A stretch of DNA of 64,000 nt from RHLJ01 sp965212165. Its GTDB lineage: Bacteria > Bacteroidota > Rhodothermia > Balneolales > Balneolaceae. The first letter of the stretch is position 1. Each line of letters begins with the position of its first letter. The notes under the pieces were generated by a model, which saw only the letters and a program-made list of their open reading frames with translations, was not told the origin of the DNA and made no database searches. The DNA lies in NCBI GenBank assembly GCA_965212165.1, contig OZ243096.1, positions 2,604,001 to 2,668,000 of the forward strand. The letters are read 5' to 3'. Position numbers and translations under genes: made by a program. This document shows positions 33,127 to 42,365 of this stretch, piece after piece.

Positions 33127-34659
33127 ATGTCGAACCACGATATTCCACTTTCCGAACAGGAAGAAATCAGACGAGAGAAACTAATACAACTTAATGAACT
33201 TGGAGTCAATCCGTATCCATATTCTTTTGATGTTACTCATACTAGTAAATCTATTGCTGATGACGAGTCATTAGTATGGGATCAAGAAAATACTGAAGTT
33301 GCTGAACATAAGGTTTCTATTGCAGGACGAGTAATGACTCGCCGTATTATGGGTAAAGCAGCTTTTTTCAATTTACAAGATTCCGAAGGTACCATTCAGG
33401 TATATATTCGTCGTGATGATGTAGGCGTTGAAGAATACAATACTGTATTTAAAAAGCTTGTTGATATTGGTGACATTGTTGGTATAAAGGGATTTGTTTT
33501 TAAAACACGTACTGGTGAAACTACTGTTCATGCTGAAGAGTTTGAGTTTTTAACTAAGACTATCCGCCCTATTCCTATTCCAAAGGAAGTGGAAAATGAA
33601 GATGGAGAAAAAGTAATTTTTGACGCATTTGCAGATAAAGAACTCAGATACAGACAACGTTATGTTGATTTGATTGTAAACCCAAAGGTCAAAGATACCT
33701 TCATAAAAAGGACTAAGTTAGTTCAAACCATGAGGAATTTTATGAATGATCGAGGTTATCTAGAAGTTGAAACTCCTATCCTCCAGCCTATTTATGGTGG
33801 AGCTACAGCGCGTCCTTTCACTACTCACCATAATACTCTTGATATGGATTTATATCTAAGAGTTGCTAATGAATTATATCTTAAAAGATTAATTGTAGGC
33901 GGTTTTGATGGTGTTTATGAATTCTCAAAAGATTTTAGAAACGAAGGATTATCTAGATTTCATAACCCTGAATTCACTCAAGTTGAATTATATGTAGCTT
34001 ATAAAGACTACAATTGGATGATGGAGTTCACCGAGAAGATGATTGAAAAAGTAGCTATGGATATCCATGGATCTACGACTGTAAAAGTAGGAGAAAACGA
34101 AATCAATTTTAAAGCTCCATGGCCTCGATTACCAATGTTTGAAGCCATTGAAAAAGAGACTGGACATAATCTATACGGTAAAAATTTAGAAGAGCTTAAA
34201 GCTGTTGCTAGAGAATTAAATATTCATATAGATTCAACTTATGGCAGTGGTAAAATCATAGATGAAATTTTTGGTGAATTTGTTGAGTCAAAGCTGATTC
34301 AGCCTACTTTTATTACTGATTATCCAGTAGAAATGAGTCCCTTAACAAAGAAACATAGAACTAAAAAAGGTCTTGTTGAACGTTTTGAGTGTATTTGTAA
34401 TGGTAAAGAAATTGCTAATGCCTACAGTGAGCTTAATGATCCTATAGATCAACGAGAGCGACTAGAAGACCAGGCAAAGTTACGTGCAGGTGGTGATGAC
34501 GAAGCTATGACTATAGATGAAGACTTTATCAGAGCATTAGAATATGGCATGCCTCCCACTGCTGGAATTGGAATAGGAATTGATCGTTTAAGTATGATTA
34601 TGACCAATTCAGAATCAATTAGAGATGTCCTCTTTTTCCCTCAAATGAAACCTGAATAA
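33127..34659 (+). CDS. lysS: lysyl-tRNA synthetase (class II)
   Basis: LysS charges tRNA(Lys). The 510-residue protein has an OB-fold anticodon domain (about residues 55-150) and the class II core: motif 1 region LVNPKVKD/YLEVETPIL, motif 2 FRNEGLSRFHNPEFTQVE, and motif 3 GIGIGIDRLSMIMT near the end. I chose the ATG at 33127 (MSNHDIPLSEQEEIRREK) over an upstream in-frame TTG at 33085, whose added residues are unlike the family. It is followed by the LolE-like gene after seven bases. Confidence 0.95.
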   Translation: MSNHDIPLSEQEEIRREKLIQLNELGVNPYPYSFDVTHTSKSIADDESLVWDQENTEVAEHKVSIAGRVMTRRIMGKAAFFNLQDSEGTIQVYIRRDDVGVEEYNTVFKKLVDIGDIVGIKGFVFKTRTGETTVHAEEFEFLTKTIRPIPIPKEVENEDGEKVIFDAFADKELRYRQRYVDLIVNPKVKDTFIKRTKLVQTMRNFMNDRGYLEVETPILQPIYGGATARPFTTHHNTLDMDLYLRVANELYLKRLIVGGFDGVYEFSKDFRNEGLSRFHNPEFTQVELYVAYKDYNWMMEFTEKMIEKVAMDIHGSTTVKVGENEINFKAPWPRLPMFEAIEKETGHNLYGKNLEELKAVARELNIHIDSTYGSGKIIDEIFGEFVESKLIQPTFITDYPVEMSPLTKKHRTKKGLVERFECICNGKEIANAYSELNDPIDQRERLEDQAKLRAGGDDEAMTIDEDFIRALEYGMPPTAGIGIGIDRLSMIMTNSESIRDVLFFPQMKPE

Positions 34660-34666
34660 CTCTATT

Positions 34667-35893
34667 TTGAAATTTGAATCCTATTTAGCTCTCCGCTACT
34701 TCAAGGGCACACGAAAAGGTGCCCGATTCTTATCATTTATAAAAGCGATGAGTATAACTGGAGTTGCAATAGGTTCAGCAGGATTGTTGATTGCACTATC
34801 AATAGTTCATGGGTTTAAATCGACCATAAATGATAAAGTTCTCGGTTTTGCACCTCATGTTCTAATTACAACATATACTGATTCACCCCTTTTCAGAGCT
34901 GATACTGTATTAACCTTTCTTGATCGATTTGATGAGATAGAAAGCAAACAGATCATCAACCAAGGGCAAGTAATGATTCAAACGAAAGATGGCGTTTCCG
35001 GCATAGAGTTAAAGGGTGTAGATAAGGACGCTGATATTTCTAATTTAAAATCTTACTTGTTCGAAGGTGAGTATGATCTGGGAATCACAGAAAGTAATTA
35101 TCCAGGGATTGTAATTGGCTCTAAACTAGCGCAAACCATCAAGGCTAATATAGGGAGCGTAATTACTGTTTACACAGTTTCTGGGACTCCTAGCATTGCT
35201 AATTCACCAGAAATACAACAATTTGTACTAACTGGCATCTTTAAAACTGGAATTGATTTTTTTGATGGGATATATGCAGTTGTTGATAGAGATTATACAA
35301 ATCAATTATTTGATTTAGTTGGAACACAAGGTCATGGTATTGAGATTAAGCTCAAAGACTCACAAGAGATAGCTGCTTTCAACGAAACTTTAGATACTTA
35401 TCTTCCATTTCCATATATCAAACAACCGATCCAAGAACGATTTGGAAATATTTTTGCATGGGTTGAGCTTCAAGAACAAATGATACCATTAGTTATTAGT
35501 GTAATGATTATTGTAGCAGCATTTAATTTAATTGGTACGATTTTGATGATGGTTCTTGAAAGAACTAAAGATATTGGGATATTAAAAACCCTAGGAAGTA
35601 AATCATCTACCATTCGAAAAATATTCTTGATAGAAGGCTTAATGGTGGCAAGCATTGGACTTGTTATTGGAATTGGTATATCACTTCTATTTGCTTGGTT
35701 ACAAATTGAATATCAGCTTATTCCTCTCTCAGAAGAGAACTATTATATGAGTTATGCACCGGTAGAGCCTCATTTACTAGATTTTGTAATTACAGCGGTG
35801 GTAACTATTGTGTTATGTGCATTAGCTTCATGGCTACCAGCTCGAATTGCTGCGAAAACAGATCCGCTTAAAGTTATTTCCTACGGTAGATAG
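34667..35893 (+). CDS. LolC/LolE-like (FtsX-fold) lipoprotein-release permease
   Basis: The 408-residue protein has one N-terminal membrane segment (about residues 25-48), a large periplasmic domain and three C-terminal membrane segments (from about residue 265), the MacB/FtsX topology. It begins LALRYFKGTRKGARFLSFI and has VLERTKDIGILKTLG, the coupling segment of LolC/E-type permeases. Such proteins pull lipoproteins from the inner membrane with LolD ATPase, which is not in the window. It starts with TTG, seven bases after lysS. Confidence 0.88.
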   Translation: MKFESYLALRYFKGTRKGARFLSFIKAMSITGVAIGSAGLLIALSIVHGFKSTINDKVLGFAPHVLITTYTDSPLFRADTVLTFLDRFDEIESKQIINQGQVMIQTKDGVSGIELKGVDKDADISNLKSYLFEGEYDLGITESNYPGIVIGSKLAQTIKANIGSVITVYTVSGTPSIANSPEIQQFVLTGIFKTGIDFFDGIYAVVDRDYTNQLFDLVGTQGHGIEIKLKDSQEIAAFNETLDTYLPFPYIKQPIQERFGNIFAWVELQEQMIPLVISVMIIVAAFNLIGTILMMVLERTKDIGILKTLGSKSSTIRKIFLIEGLMVASIGLVIGIGISLLFAWLQIEYQLIPLSEENYYMSYAPVEPHLLDFVITAVVTIVLCALASWLPARIAAKTDPLKVISYGR

Positions 35894-35899
35894 GTATAT

Positions 35900-35930
35900 A
35901 AAAAAAGCCGAACATTTTACTGTTCGGCTT
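35900..35930 (-). terminator. intrinsic terminator for the secreted-protein operon
   Basis: A perfect 10-bp stem, AAGCCGAACA (35905-35914) and TGTTCGGCTT (35921-35930), with a 6-base loop; on the minus strand it ends in seven T (35906-35900). It lies about 110 bases after the stop of the gene ending at 36037, and so terminates that leftward transcript. Confidence 0.9.
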
Positions 35931-36014
35931 GAGGTCTTAATAAGGACATTACTGACAATAAAGATGTACCCCTAAAGCCAGTGACTAATAGTAATTTCAA
36001 AAAATGATAAATAC

Positions 36015-36038
36015 ACTACCGAAATAGGTAGTTTTTTT
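36015..36038 (+). terminator. intrinsic terminator for lysS-LolE transcript
   Basis: ACTACC (36015-36020) and GGTAGT (36027-36032) pair around a 6-base loop, with seven T following on the plus strand (36032-36038). It terminates the rightward transcript from lysS and the permease gene, beyond the leftward terminator at 35900-35930. Confidence 0.75.
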
Positions 36039-37071
36039 ATTTAATAAGCATCATTCTTTTAGTTTGTACGAACTCTCCAGCTTGAATACGATAAATGTAT
36101 ACACCAGATGAAAGTAAACTAGCGTCAAAGGTAGCTTTATGAATTCCTGCAACTTTAACTTCATTTAATAATGTAGCCACTTCTTGCCCTAGCAAATTAT
36201 ACACTGATAATTTAACTAATGAAGAACTTGGTAATGTAAATGCTATTTCGGTTGAAGGATTAAACGGATTCGGGTAATTTTGTGAAAGAGCAAACTCTTT
36301 CTCTTGATTATTAAAATCCTCATTTGATACAACAATTCTTACTACTATAACAATGGATATTTCCAAAGTTGATCCGTCACTATCCGTTATAGTTAGGTTG
36401 AATGTGCCAGTCTCTTCTTCTTCAGGCGCAGTAAGGATCAAAGTATTATCTATAGGATTTAAAACTACTCCAATCACTATTCCATCGAAACTTGCATCAA
36501 TAATTAGGTCAGAAAAATCATCCTCAAAATCACCAAAATAATTCTCTAACTCTATTACCAACGATTCTCCAACATCAATAAATAGTGTATCAGGTATATC
36601 AATTATGAATGGAGGTGTATTCCCTAATTCATCAGTTATTAATATTCCGGATACCGAATTTGGAAACTGAGTTTCATTTTCATCAAATCGAACTTCTATT
36701 AATTCTAAAGTTGCTAAACCAATCTTCTTTGGCTTAAGAACAAGATGAGTTAAAACTCCAGATTCCTTAATTGAAAAAGCTGAAGCAAATGAAAGTATTA
36801 TGGTTGAATCAGAGCTATTGGCTATGGATAAAATGCTATCAGAAATTGATTCGTTTTTATCTAGACCTAAAAATTCAAATTCCTCAGCATTGAAATCGAA
36901 CTTAATATGAATTCCTGAAACAGTACTATCATTTAGAACATTAAGATTAATAGGCAAACTCAAGGTGTCATCAATTTGCACTGATGCTTCAGGAGTTGAT
37001 AATGAAACCTGTCCACTTGCTGTAAGTGGACAGATTAAACATAATGCTATAAAGCTGAATAAATATTTCAT
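36037..37071 (-). CDS. secreted cohesin-like protein with type IX sorting tail
   Basis: The 344-residue protein has a signal peptide (residues 1-20, ASG|Q). Residues about 21-145 resemble a cohesin domain (FDFNAEEFEFLGLDKNE, LVLKPKKIGLATLEL); 155-250 looks like an Ig/cadherin-like module (LTITDSDGSTLEI). The last 83 residues are a type A sorting domain: QNYPNPFNPSTEIAF, LSVYNLLGQEV, GVYIYRIQAGEFVQTKRMML. It should be exported to the cell surface. It starts two bases after the larger related gene ends. Confidence 0.88.
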   Translation of the reverse strand: MKYLFSFIALCLICPLTASGQVSLSTPEASVQIDDTLSLPINLNVLNDSTVSGIHIKFDFNAEEFEFLGLDKNESISDSILSIANSSDSTIILSFASAFSIKESGVLTHLVLKPKKIGLATLELIEVRFDENETQFPNSVSGILITDELGNTPPFIIDIPDTLFIDVGESLVIELENYFGDFEDDFSDLIIDASFDGIVIGVVLNPIDNTLILTAPEEEETGTFNLTITDSDGSTLEISIVIVVRIVVSNEDFNNQEKEFALSQNYPNPFNPSTEIAFTLPSSSLVKLSVYNLLGQEVATLLNEVKVAGIHKATFDASLLSSGVYIYRIQAGEFVQTKRMMLIK

Positions 37072-37073
37072 TC

Positions 37074-40000
37074 TTATTTAATCAACATCATTCGTTTGGT
37101 AAAGGTATTGCCATTAGTTGATAGCCTATAGATATAAACTCCACTAGAAAGTGATCCAGCGTTCCAGGTTACTTGATAGTTCCCTGCTTCTTGAGTTGAA
37201 TTAACAATCTCAGCAACTTTTTGACCAAGCATATTATAGATTGATAAGTTCACAGCGCCACTCTCAGCTAGAGAATATTGAATTTGAGTACTAGGATTAA
37301 ACGGATTCGGATAATTCTGTTGTAGATCAAACTCTTGTGGCAATTCAGTGATAGTAATTTTCTCAAGATTTGAGAAGGTACTCTCATTTAATGTAAGCTC
37401 AGCTTCTATTGTAGACATGCCTTTTGAACTTTCAGCGTTGAAACCTAATTCAATTTGCTTGTTTTCAAGTGGTGTAACACCATATGCAGATACTAAGGTT
37501 TTATTATCTACCGTATTGCGGATCATATTCCAGTCGCTAGGTAAATTGTTAATACCTTTGAATGAAACATCATCTGATAGATCAAACTCCATTTGAATTG
37601 CATATATATCAAACTCTGATGATCTGATATCAAGTTTCACAGTTTGATTGTCATCATTGTTAGAATCTAAAAACCAAGTAGCATTTACAACTTCTGGGTT
37701 CTTTTTAATTGGAAGCGTAATACAGCCTAAACTACTTCTTAAACCAACATCATATTGTAGAATCCAAGAAGCATCGAATGCACTAATATCACCATTTCCT
37801 GTAACATCAGCAGCAGTAGAGTCAAGTCCTACAAGTGGATATTCAGGTGTTAAGAATACAGTATGACGAAGAACAGAAGTTGCATCAAGTGCACTTACAG
37901 TTTCGTCTCCTGTAACATCACCACATCTTCTTAATACTACATTAATCTCAGACGAAAATGATCTCAGTGGTCTTTCATTTAGAAGAATATTAGTCATATC
38001 AATTGGTGAAATTCCACCACCAATCAAGTCAACATTCAGGTTTAACATTGATCCAATTGTACTAATACCTGTAGTATTAGCTGCAGAAATTACTAGTCTT
38101 CCAGGCTCAACTTCATTTGATACAATTGTAAATCCGTCAGCTAAGAATCCAGTTTGATCTCCTAATGTTATAGCTAGAATAGAAGGATCAAAGTTAATGG
38201 TAAATTCGAAAGCTTCAATTGCCTCAGAACCAATTTCATTTATGTTTACTGGAACTGAGAAAGACTCATTAAGTAATCCAGCAAATGGATCCAAACCAAG
38301 ATCAGCTTCAAAGAAACCAACACCAGTTTCAATGTCTGAAAAGTCGTGAACTGTAATAGAGTATAGATTTGATTCTAATGAAGGTATAAAATACTCTTTT
38401 AATACTCCTTCGAAGTTAAATAAACCTTGTGGTGGTACTTCACCAGCCCATTCAGAATTGAAAGAACCTGGAATTGCAATCCATCCAAATTCATTTTCAT
38501 CACTGTTAGTAAGTTCATATAAGAATCCGCCTCTTAAGGTATCAGCTTCTTCATCTAATTGAATAAACTGCATTTTAACAAGTTCGCTCTCATACTCTTC
38601 ACCATTCTCGTTCATTTCCTGAATAGTAATTAGTTGAGCAGCTGGAAGCGCATTATTGTTTGAAAGAACTTCCCAGCCATGGATATTAGTTAATTGATGA
38701 AGTCCATTGAAATCACCAATGATTCCAGAAATTTGTACTTCATCTCCATCGCTAATTTCGCCGCTTTGAACTGCGTCATTAAATCCTAGTGAATTTAATC
38801 CCGAAAAGAACGACCTACTAAACAAGGTTGTAGCTGCAGTTTCATCTTGTACATAAACAAAGTTATTGGTAGTTCGAGTAACAATACCTTGTATTGCTGC
38901 ATGAGTTCCAAATTCCAAAGATCTAGCATCTATAATTGAAGTAATACCATAATTGGATGGTGTTTGATCCGCAGGCTCAATGTCTGAGAAGTAAACCTCT
39001 GGAGTATTGATAGTTGTTAGATCAGTAATCTCTAATACCCTATCATTGAAGAAACCTCTTGTATTACCTGTACTTCTATCTGGGGCTTCCCATTCAAAAA
39101 CACCAGTTGCTTGATCTCTTAATATAAATTTATAACCTAAAGTATCTCCAATCGTTACATTAATTAGATCAACACTTCCAGTATATACAAAATCATCAAG
39201 TGGGTCGAGAACAATTGCTGAACCTGGGTCCCATCCAATAAATTCACCAGTTACACTTACTACATGTACATTTGGATCAAAATTACCAAGATCTTGCTGA
39301 ACAGCAGTATTAACAGTAAAATTTACTTCCGTTAGTATTGCTTCTTTCTTAACAAGCTGAACGTTGTCTACTAAGATAGTTTGTCCATCGTTTTCTGGGT
39401 AATTAAATTTGAAACCAAATCTCATTCCAAGGTCTGCATCTTCTGCATTGGTATAATACTCAAATACATATTCTTGCCATTCTGTTGAAAGTTGAAATGC
39501 TGGATTTGTTTTATCTACAAATCCACCTGCTTCTGGAAGTCCAAAAAATGCTTCTGTAGTCATCCCTTCAGCAGATGCTTTCATCCAGAATCTAGCTTCT
39601 ATTAAATCACCTTCTGCAACATAAACAGGCTCATTTACTGCCTGAATTCTCCAAATATCAGGAGTGCCGTCATAGGTAACACTAACTTGTGCTGCTTTTC
39701 CGTCTCCATCTTGTGATTCACTTACAATTTCATATGATCCAGCACCATTAACAGTATCAAAAAACCAAGCCATTGAAGACTCAGAAATACTACCAAGTTC
39801 TAATTCTGAAAAACTTCCGTTATAATTAACAGTATCACCAATTGCATATGGCGGTTTTGGAATTGCCGCTGTTAATGCATCTGTATAGAAATAAATATTA
39901 TCTAGAAAAACGGTTAAATCTTCTGTTGGTAAACCACTAAAAATTAGTTGAGCAATATTAGATTTTTGAGTTAATCCAGTAAAATCACTTAATGGAATAT

Positions 40001-40829
40001 CATAAGTAACCCATTCTCCTTGAACTGGATTTTCCCATGGAATCTCAAACTCAACATCATCGTTGCCAAAAACACCGTCTGGACCAAAGTCGACTAATTT
40101 CGCTCTAAATGTTGTTGCATTAGGCGTCCATAAATCAAAACGGAAATGAGTCATTTCAGTAATATCCAGTTGATTAGAAACTGTTTCAATACCTACAAAG
40201 TCCATTGCCACATACTTTTTCACAGCATTTCCGTCTGCAAAATCATCAACAAATAATGAATTTGACCATGCTGTTCTCCATGAATCTACTGGAACATCAT
40301 CATATGCATCACTAAATAAAGAAATAACATTTGAAGGATCATCAGTTGGAGTTGGGGCTGCTACAACAGGGCTTGTAACGTTTAATATATCTAGTGGGAA
40401 GTCGTTCCAAAGATGTGCCAATTCAACGTTAGGGATAGAATTTCCATCACCATCAACTTCAGAACCAGTTACTCCATACTGTCTATTTAGACTAGATGTT
40501 TCAAAATTTGATTCCCAATAAAATTCTCCTCCATATTCAAAAAGAAATTTATACTGTAATGTATCTCCTGTAATAACGTTTTCAATTAAAATTGTTTCTG
40601 AATATATATTGTCAACAACATTAGTAAGAGGAATCGCACCATCTTGCCAGCCAGTAAAACTACCAGCTATAAGCATTGTATCTGTACCAGGAACAAAATC
40701 TCCAACTTCAATAAGCACGCTAAGATCTACTGAAAAAGTAACCTCTAGTGAATCTTGAGCTTTTAAATTTGTGTTTGTTCCAATTATTAAAATAATTCCA
40801 AGAAGGAATGATAGTAACCCTTTGTTCAT
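37074..40829 (-). CDS. large secreted multidomain protein: CBM-like modules, cohesin, dockerin, sorting tail
   Basis: The 1251-residue protein has a signal peptide (cleavage about LKA|Q). In order I see: a starch-binding-like module (26-120, IAGSFTGWQD); a CBM-like region (about 180-325); a second CBM4/9-like part (about 326-505, YNGSFSELELG, FLDNIYF upstream); a second starch-binding-like module (505-605, VTGEFIGWDPG); an OB-fold-like part (about 620-740, FVYVQDE); a cohesin-like domain (830-965, FTINFDPSILAI); a dockerin-like pair (about 966-1037, CGDVTGDETVSALDATSVLR and ADVTGNGDISAFDASWIL); and a sorting tail with YPNPFNPSTQI ending KRMMLIK. No glycosidase domain was seen. It likely binds polysaccharide at the cell surface. 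Confidence 0.85.
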   Translation of the reverse strand: MNKGLLSFLLGIILIIGTNTNLKAQDSLEVTFSVDLSVLIEVGDFVPGTDTMLIAGSFTGWQDGAIPLTNVVDNIYSETILIENVITGDTLQYKFLFEYGGEFYWESNFETSSLNRQYGVTGSEVDGDGNSIPNVELAHLWNDFPLDILNVTSPVVAAPTPTDDPSNVISLFSDAYDDVPVDSWRTAWSNSLFVDDFADGNAVKKYVAMDFVGIETVSNQLDITEMTHFRFDLWTPNATTFRAKLVDFGPDGVFGNDDVEFEIPWENPVQGEWVTYDIPLSDFTGLTQKSNIAQLIFSGLPTEDLTVFLDNIYFYTDALTAAIPKPPYAIGDTVNYNGSFSELELGSISESSMAWFFDTVNGAGSYEIVSESQDGDGKAAQVSVTYDGTPDIWRIQAVNEPVYVAEGDLIEARFWMKASAEGMTTEAFFGLPEAGGFVDKTNPAFQLSTEWQEYVFEYYTNAEDADLGMRFGFKFNYPENDGQTILVDNVQLVKKEAILTEVNFTVNTAVQQDLGNFDPNVHVVSVTGEFIGWDPGSAIVLDPLDDFVYTGSVDLINVTIGDTLGYKFILRDQATGVFEWEAPDRSTGNTRGFFNDRVLEITDLTTINTPEVYFSDIEPADQTPSNYGITSIIDARSLEFGTHAAIQGIVTRTTNNFVYVQDETAATTLFSRSFFSGLNSLGFNDAVQSGEISDGDEVQISGIIGDFNGLHQLTNIHGWEVLSNNNALPAAQLITIQEMNENGEEYESELVKMQFIQLDEEADTLRGGFLYELTNSDENEFGWIAIPGSFNSEWAGEVPPQGLFNFEGVLKEYFIPSLESNLYSITVHDFSDIETGVGFFEADLGLDPFAGLLNESFSVPVNINEIGSEAIEAFEFTINFDPSILAITLGDQTGFLADGFTIVSNEVEPGRLVISAANTTGISTIGSMLNLNVDLIGGGISPIDMTNILLNERPLRSFSSEINVVLRRCGDVTGDETVSALDATSVLRHTVFLTPEYPLVGLDSTAADVTGNGDISAFDASWILQYDVGLRSSLGCITLPIKKNPEVVNATWFLDSNNDDNQTVKLDIRSSEFDIYAIQMEFDLSDDVSFKGINNLPSDWNMIRNTVDNKTLVSAYGVTPLENKQIELGFNAESSKGMSTIEAELTLNESTFSNLEKITITELPQEFDLQQNYPNPFNPSTQIQYSLAESGAVNLSIYNMLGQKVAEIVNSTQEAGNYQVTWNAGSLSSGVYIYRLSTNGNTFTKRMMLIK

Positions 40830-41001
40830 GAGTACCCTATTTGTGTTAGTATTGTTTTGTATCGAAAAGTATTCTATTACCCTTAAAAAAATAAAAATAG
40901 TAAAATGAATTTATTATGAATTTTAGAGATTTTATTCTGCAATAAATCATAATTAAAATCATTAAATAAATTCACTTTTCAAATTAGAATAGTGTTTATA
41001 C

Positions 41002-41035
41002 AAAAAAAAAGAACTACCTGATTAGGCAGTTCTTT
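41002..41035 (-). terminator. intrinsic terminator of alanine dehydrogenase gene
   Basis: On the minus strand AAGAACT-CCT pairs with AGG-AGTTCTT (one mismatch, loop of four), followed by nine T (41010-41002). It lies about 30 bases after the ald stop. Confidence 0.88.
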
Positions 41036-41061
41036 GTATTGCAATGATTTAACATATATTT

Positions 41062-42177
41062 TTAATTTATAACGCTTTCTACTGGCTCCCAACTCATATC
41101 AAATGCAATTGCTACATCTTCATATACAATGGTACCATTAGCAATATTAAGACCAAGTCTTAATTCGCGATCATCTTTTAACGCTTTTTTCCAGCCTTTA
41201 TTAGCTAAAGCTGTAGCATATGGTAGAGTTACATTTGTTAAACCTAATGTTGAAGTATACGGCACAGCGCCCGGCATATTGGCAACACAGTAATGAACAA
41301 CATCATCAACCATATATACAGGGTCTTTGTGTGTAGTAGGTTTTGAAGTTTCAAAGCATCCGCCTTGATCAATGGCAACATCAACTAATACTGTTCCAGG
41401 ACGCATTTCTTTTAACATTTCTCTTGTGATCAAATGCGGTGCTTTAGCACCTGGTTTAAGAACTGCACCAATAATTAAATCTACACTTGGTAATAATGCT
41501 CTAATATTAGCTTCTGATGAAAAGAAAGTATGCACATTCTTTGGCATCACATCATCAAGATATCTAAGTCTTGGCATATTGATATCCATGATAGTAGTTT
41601 CTGCTCCCATACCTGCTGCAATTTTAGCTGCATTAACACCAACAATTCCACCTCCTAGAACTAGAACTTTTGCGGGTTGAACTCCAGGAATTCCACCCAT
41701 CAGCATTCCTCTACCTCCTTTTGGTTTTTCTAGATATACTGCTCCTTCTTGAGCTGCCATTCGCCCGGCAACCTCACTCATTGGGATTAGTAAAGGAAGT
41801 GAACGATCTGCTTTTTCAACTGTTTCGTATGCAATTGCGATACATTTTGATTCAATCACCGCTTTAGTAAGAGCTTCATCAGCTGCAAAATGAAAATAGG
41901 TAAATAATACTTGTCCCTCTCTCATTCTTGGGTATTCTTCTGCAATAGGCTCTTTCACCTTCATAATCATTTCGGCTTTCTGCCAAAGTTCTTCAACATT
42001 TTCGAGAATAGTAGCTCCTGCTTCCATATAAGCTTCATCTGTGAAACCACTTCCAAGCCCAGCACCCTTTTGAATTAATACATTATGACCATGTCTTTTA
42101 AGTTGCAATGCCCCACCAGGCTGAAGTGCTACTCTATTTTCATGGGTTTTAATCTCTTTTGGAACACCAACTATCAT
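41062..42177 (-). CDS. ald: alanine dehydrogenase
   Basis: Ald interconverts alanine and pyruvate with NAD. The 371-residue protein starts MIVGVPKEIKTHENRVAL, the family N terminus with the substrate Arg/Lys region, has KVKEPIAEEY (catalytic Lys), FTYFHFAAD, and the nucleotide loop VLVLGGGIVGVNAAKIAAGMGA, then DVAIDQGGCFETSKPTTH. Length is normal. It is transcribed alone, ending at a terminator. Confidence 0.96.
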   Translation of the reverse strand: MIVGVPKEIKTHENRVALQPGGALQLKRHGHNVLIQKGAGLGSGFTDEAYMEAGATILENVEELWQKAEMIMKVKEPIAEEYPRMREGQVLFTYFHFAADEALTKAVIESKCIAIAYETVEKADRSLPLLIPMSEVAGRMAAQEGAVYLEKPKGGRGMLMGGIPGVQPAKVLVLGGGIVGVNAAKIAAGMGAETTIMDINMPRLRYLDDVMPKNVHTFFSSEANIRALLPSVDLIIGAVLKPGAKAPHLITREMLKEMRPGTVLVDVAIDQGGCFETSKPTTHKDPVYMVDDVVHYCVANMPGAVPYTSTLGLTNVTLPYATALANKGWKKALKDDRELRLGLNIANGTIVYEDVAIAFDMSWEPVESVIN

Positions 42178-42365
42178 AATTTTTTAAATTAGTTTTTGTC
42201 ATTAATTACAGACTCTAAAGGTAGGTATTTTTATGGATTTCCTATTTACAAATTTCATTTCAATCTGTAAAAATAACTTCAGCTTTGTTATTTATTGTTA
42301 AAGAACTTTTTTGAAGGAAAACTTGTGTTTATCTACTCATATAAAAATGAACCAAATTATTAACT

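Noticed and set aside
37074..40829. Cellulosome scaffold
   Set aside because: Only one cohesin-like domain is present, there is no enzyme domain nearby, and the protein has a cell-surface sorting tail.
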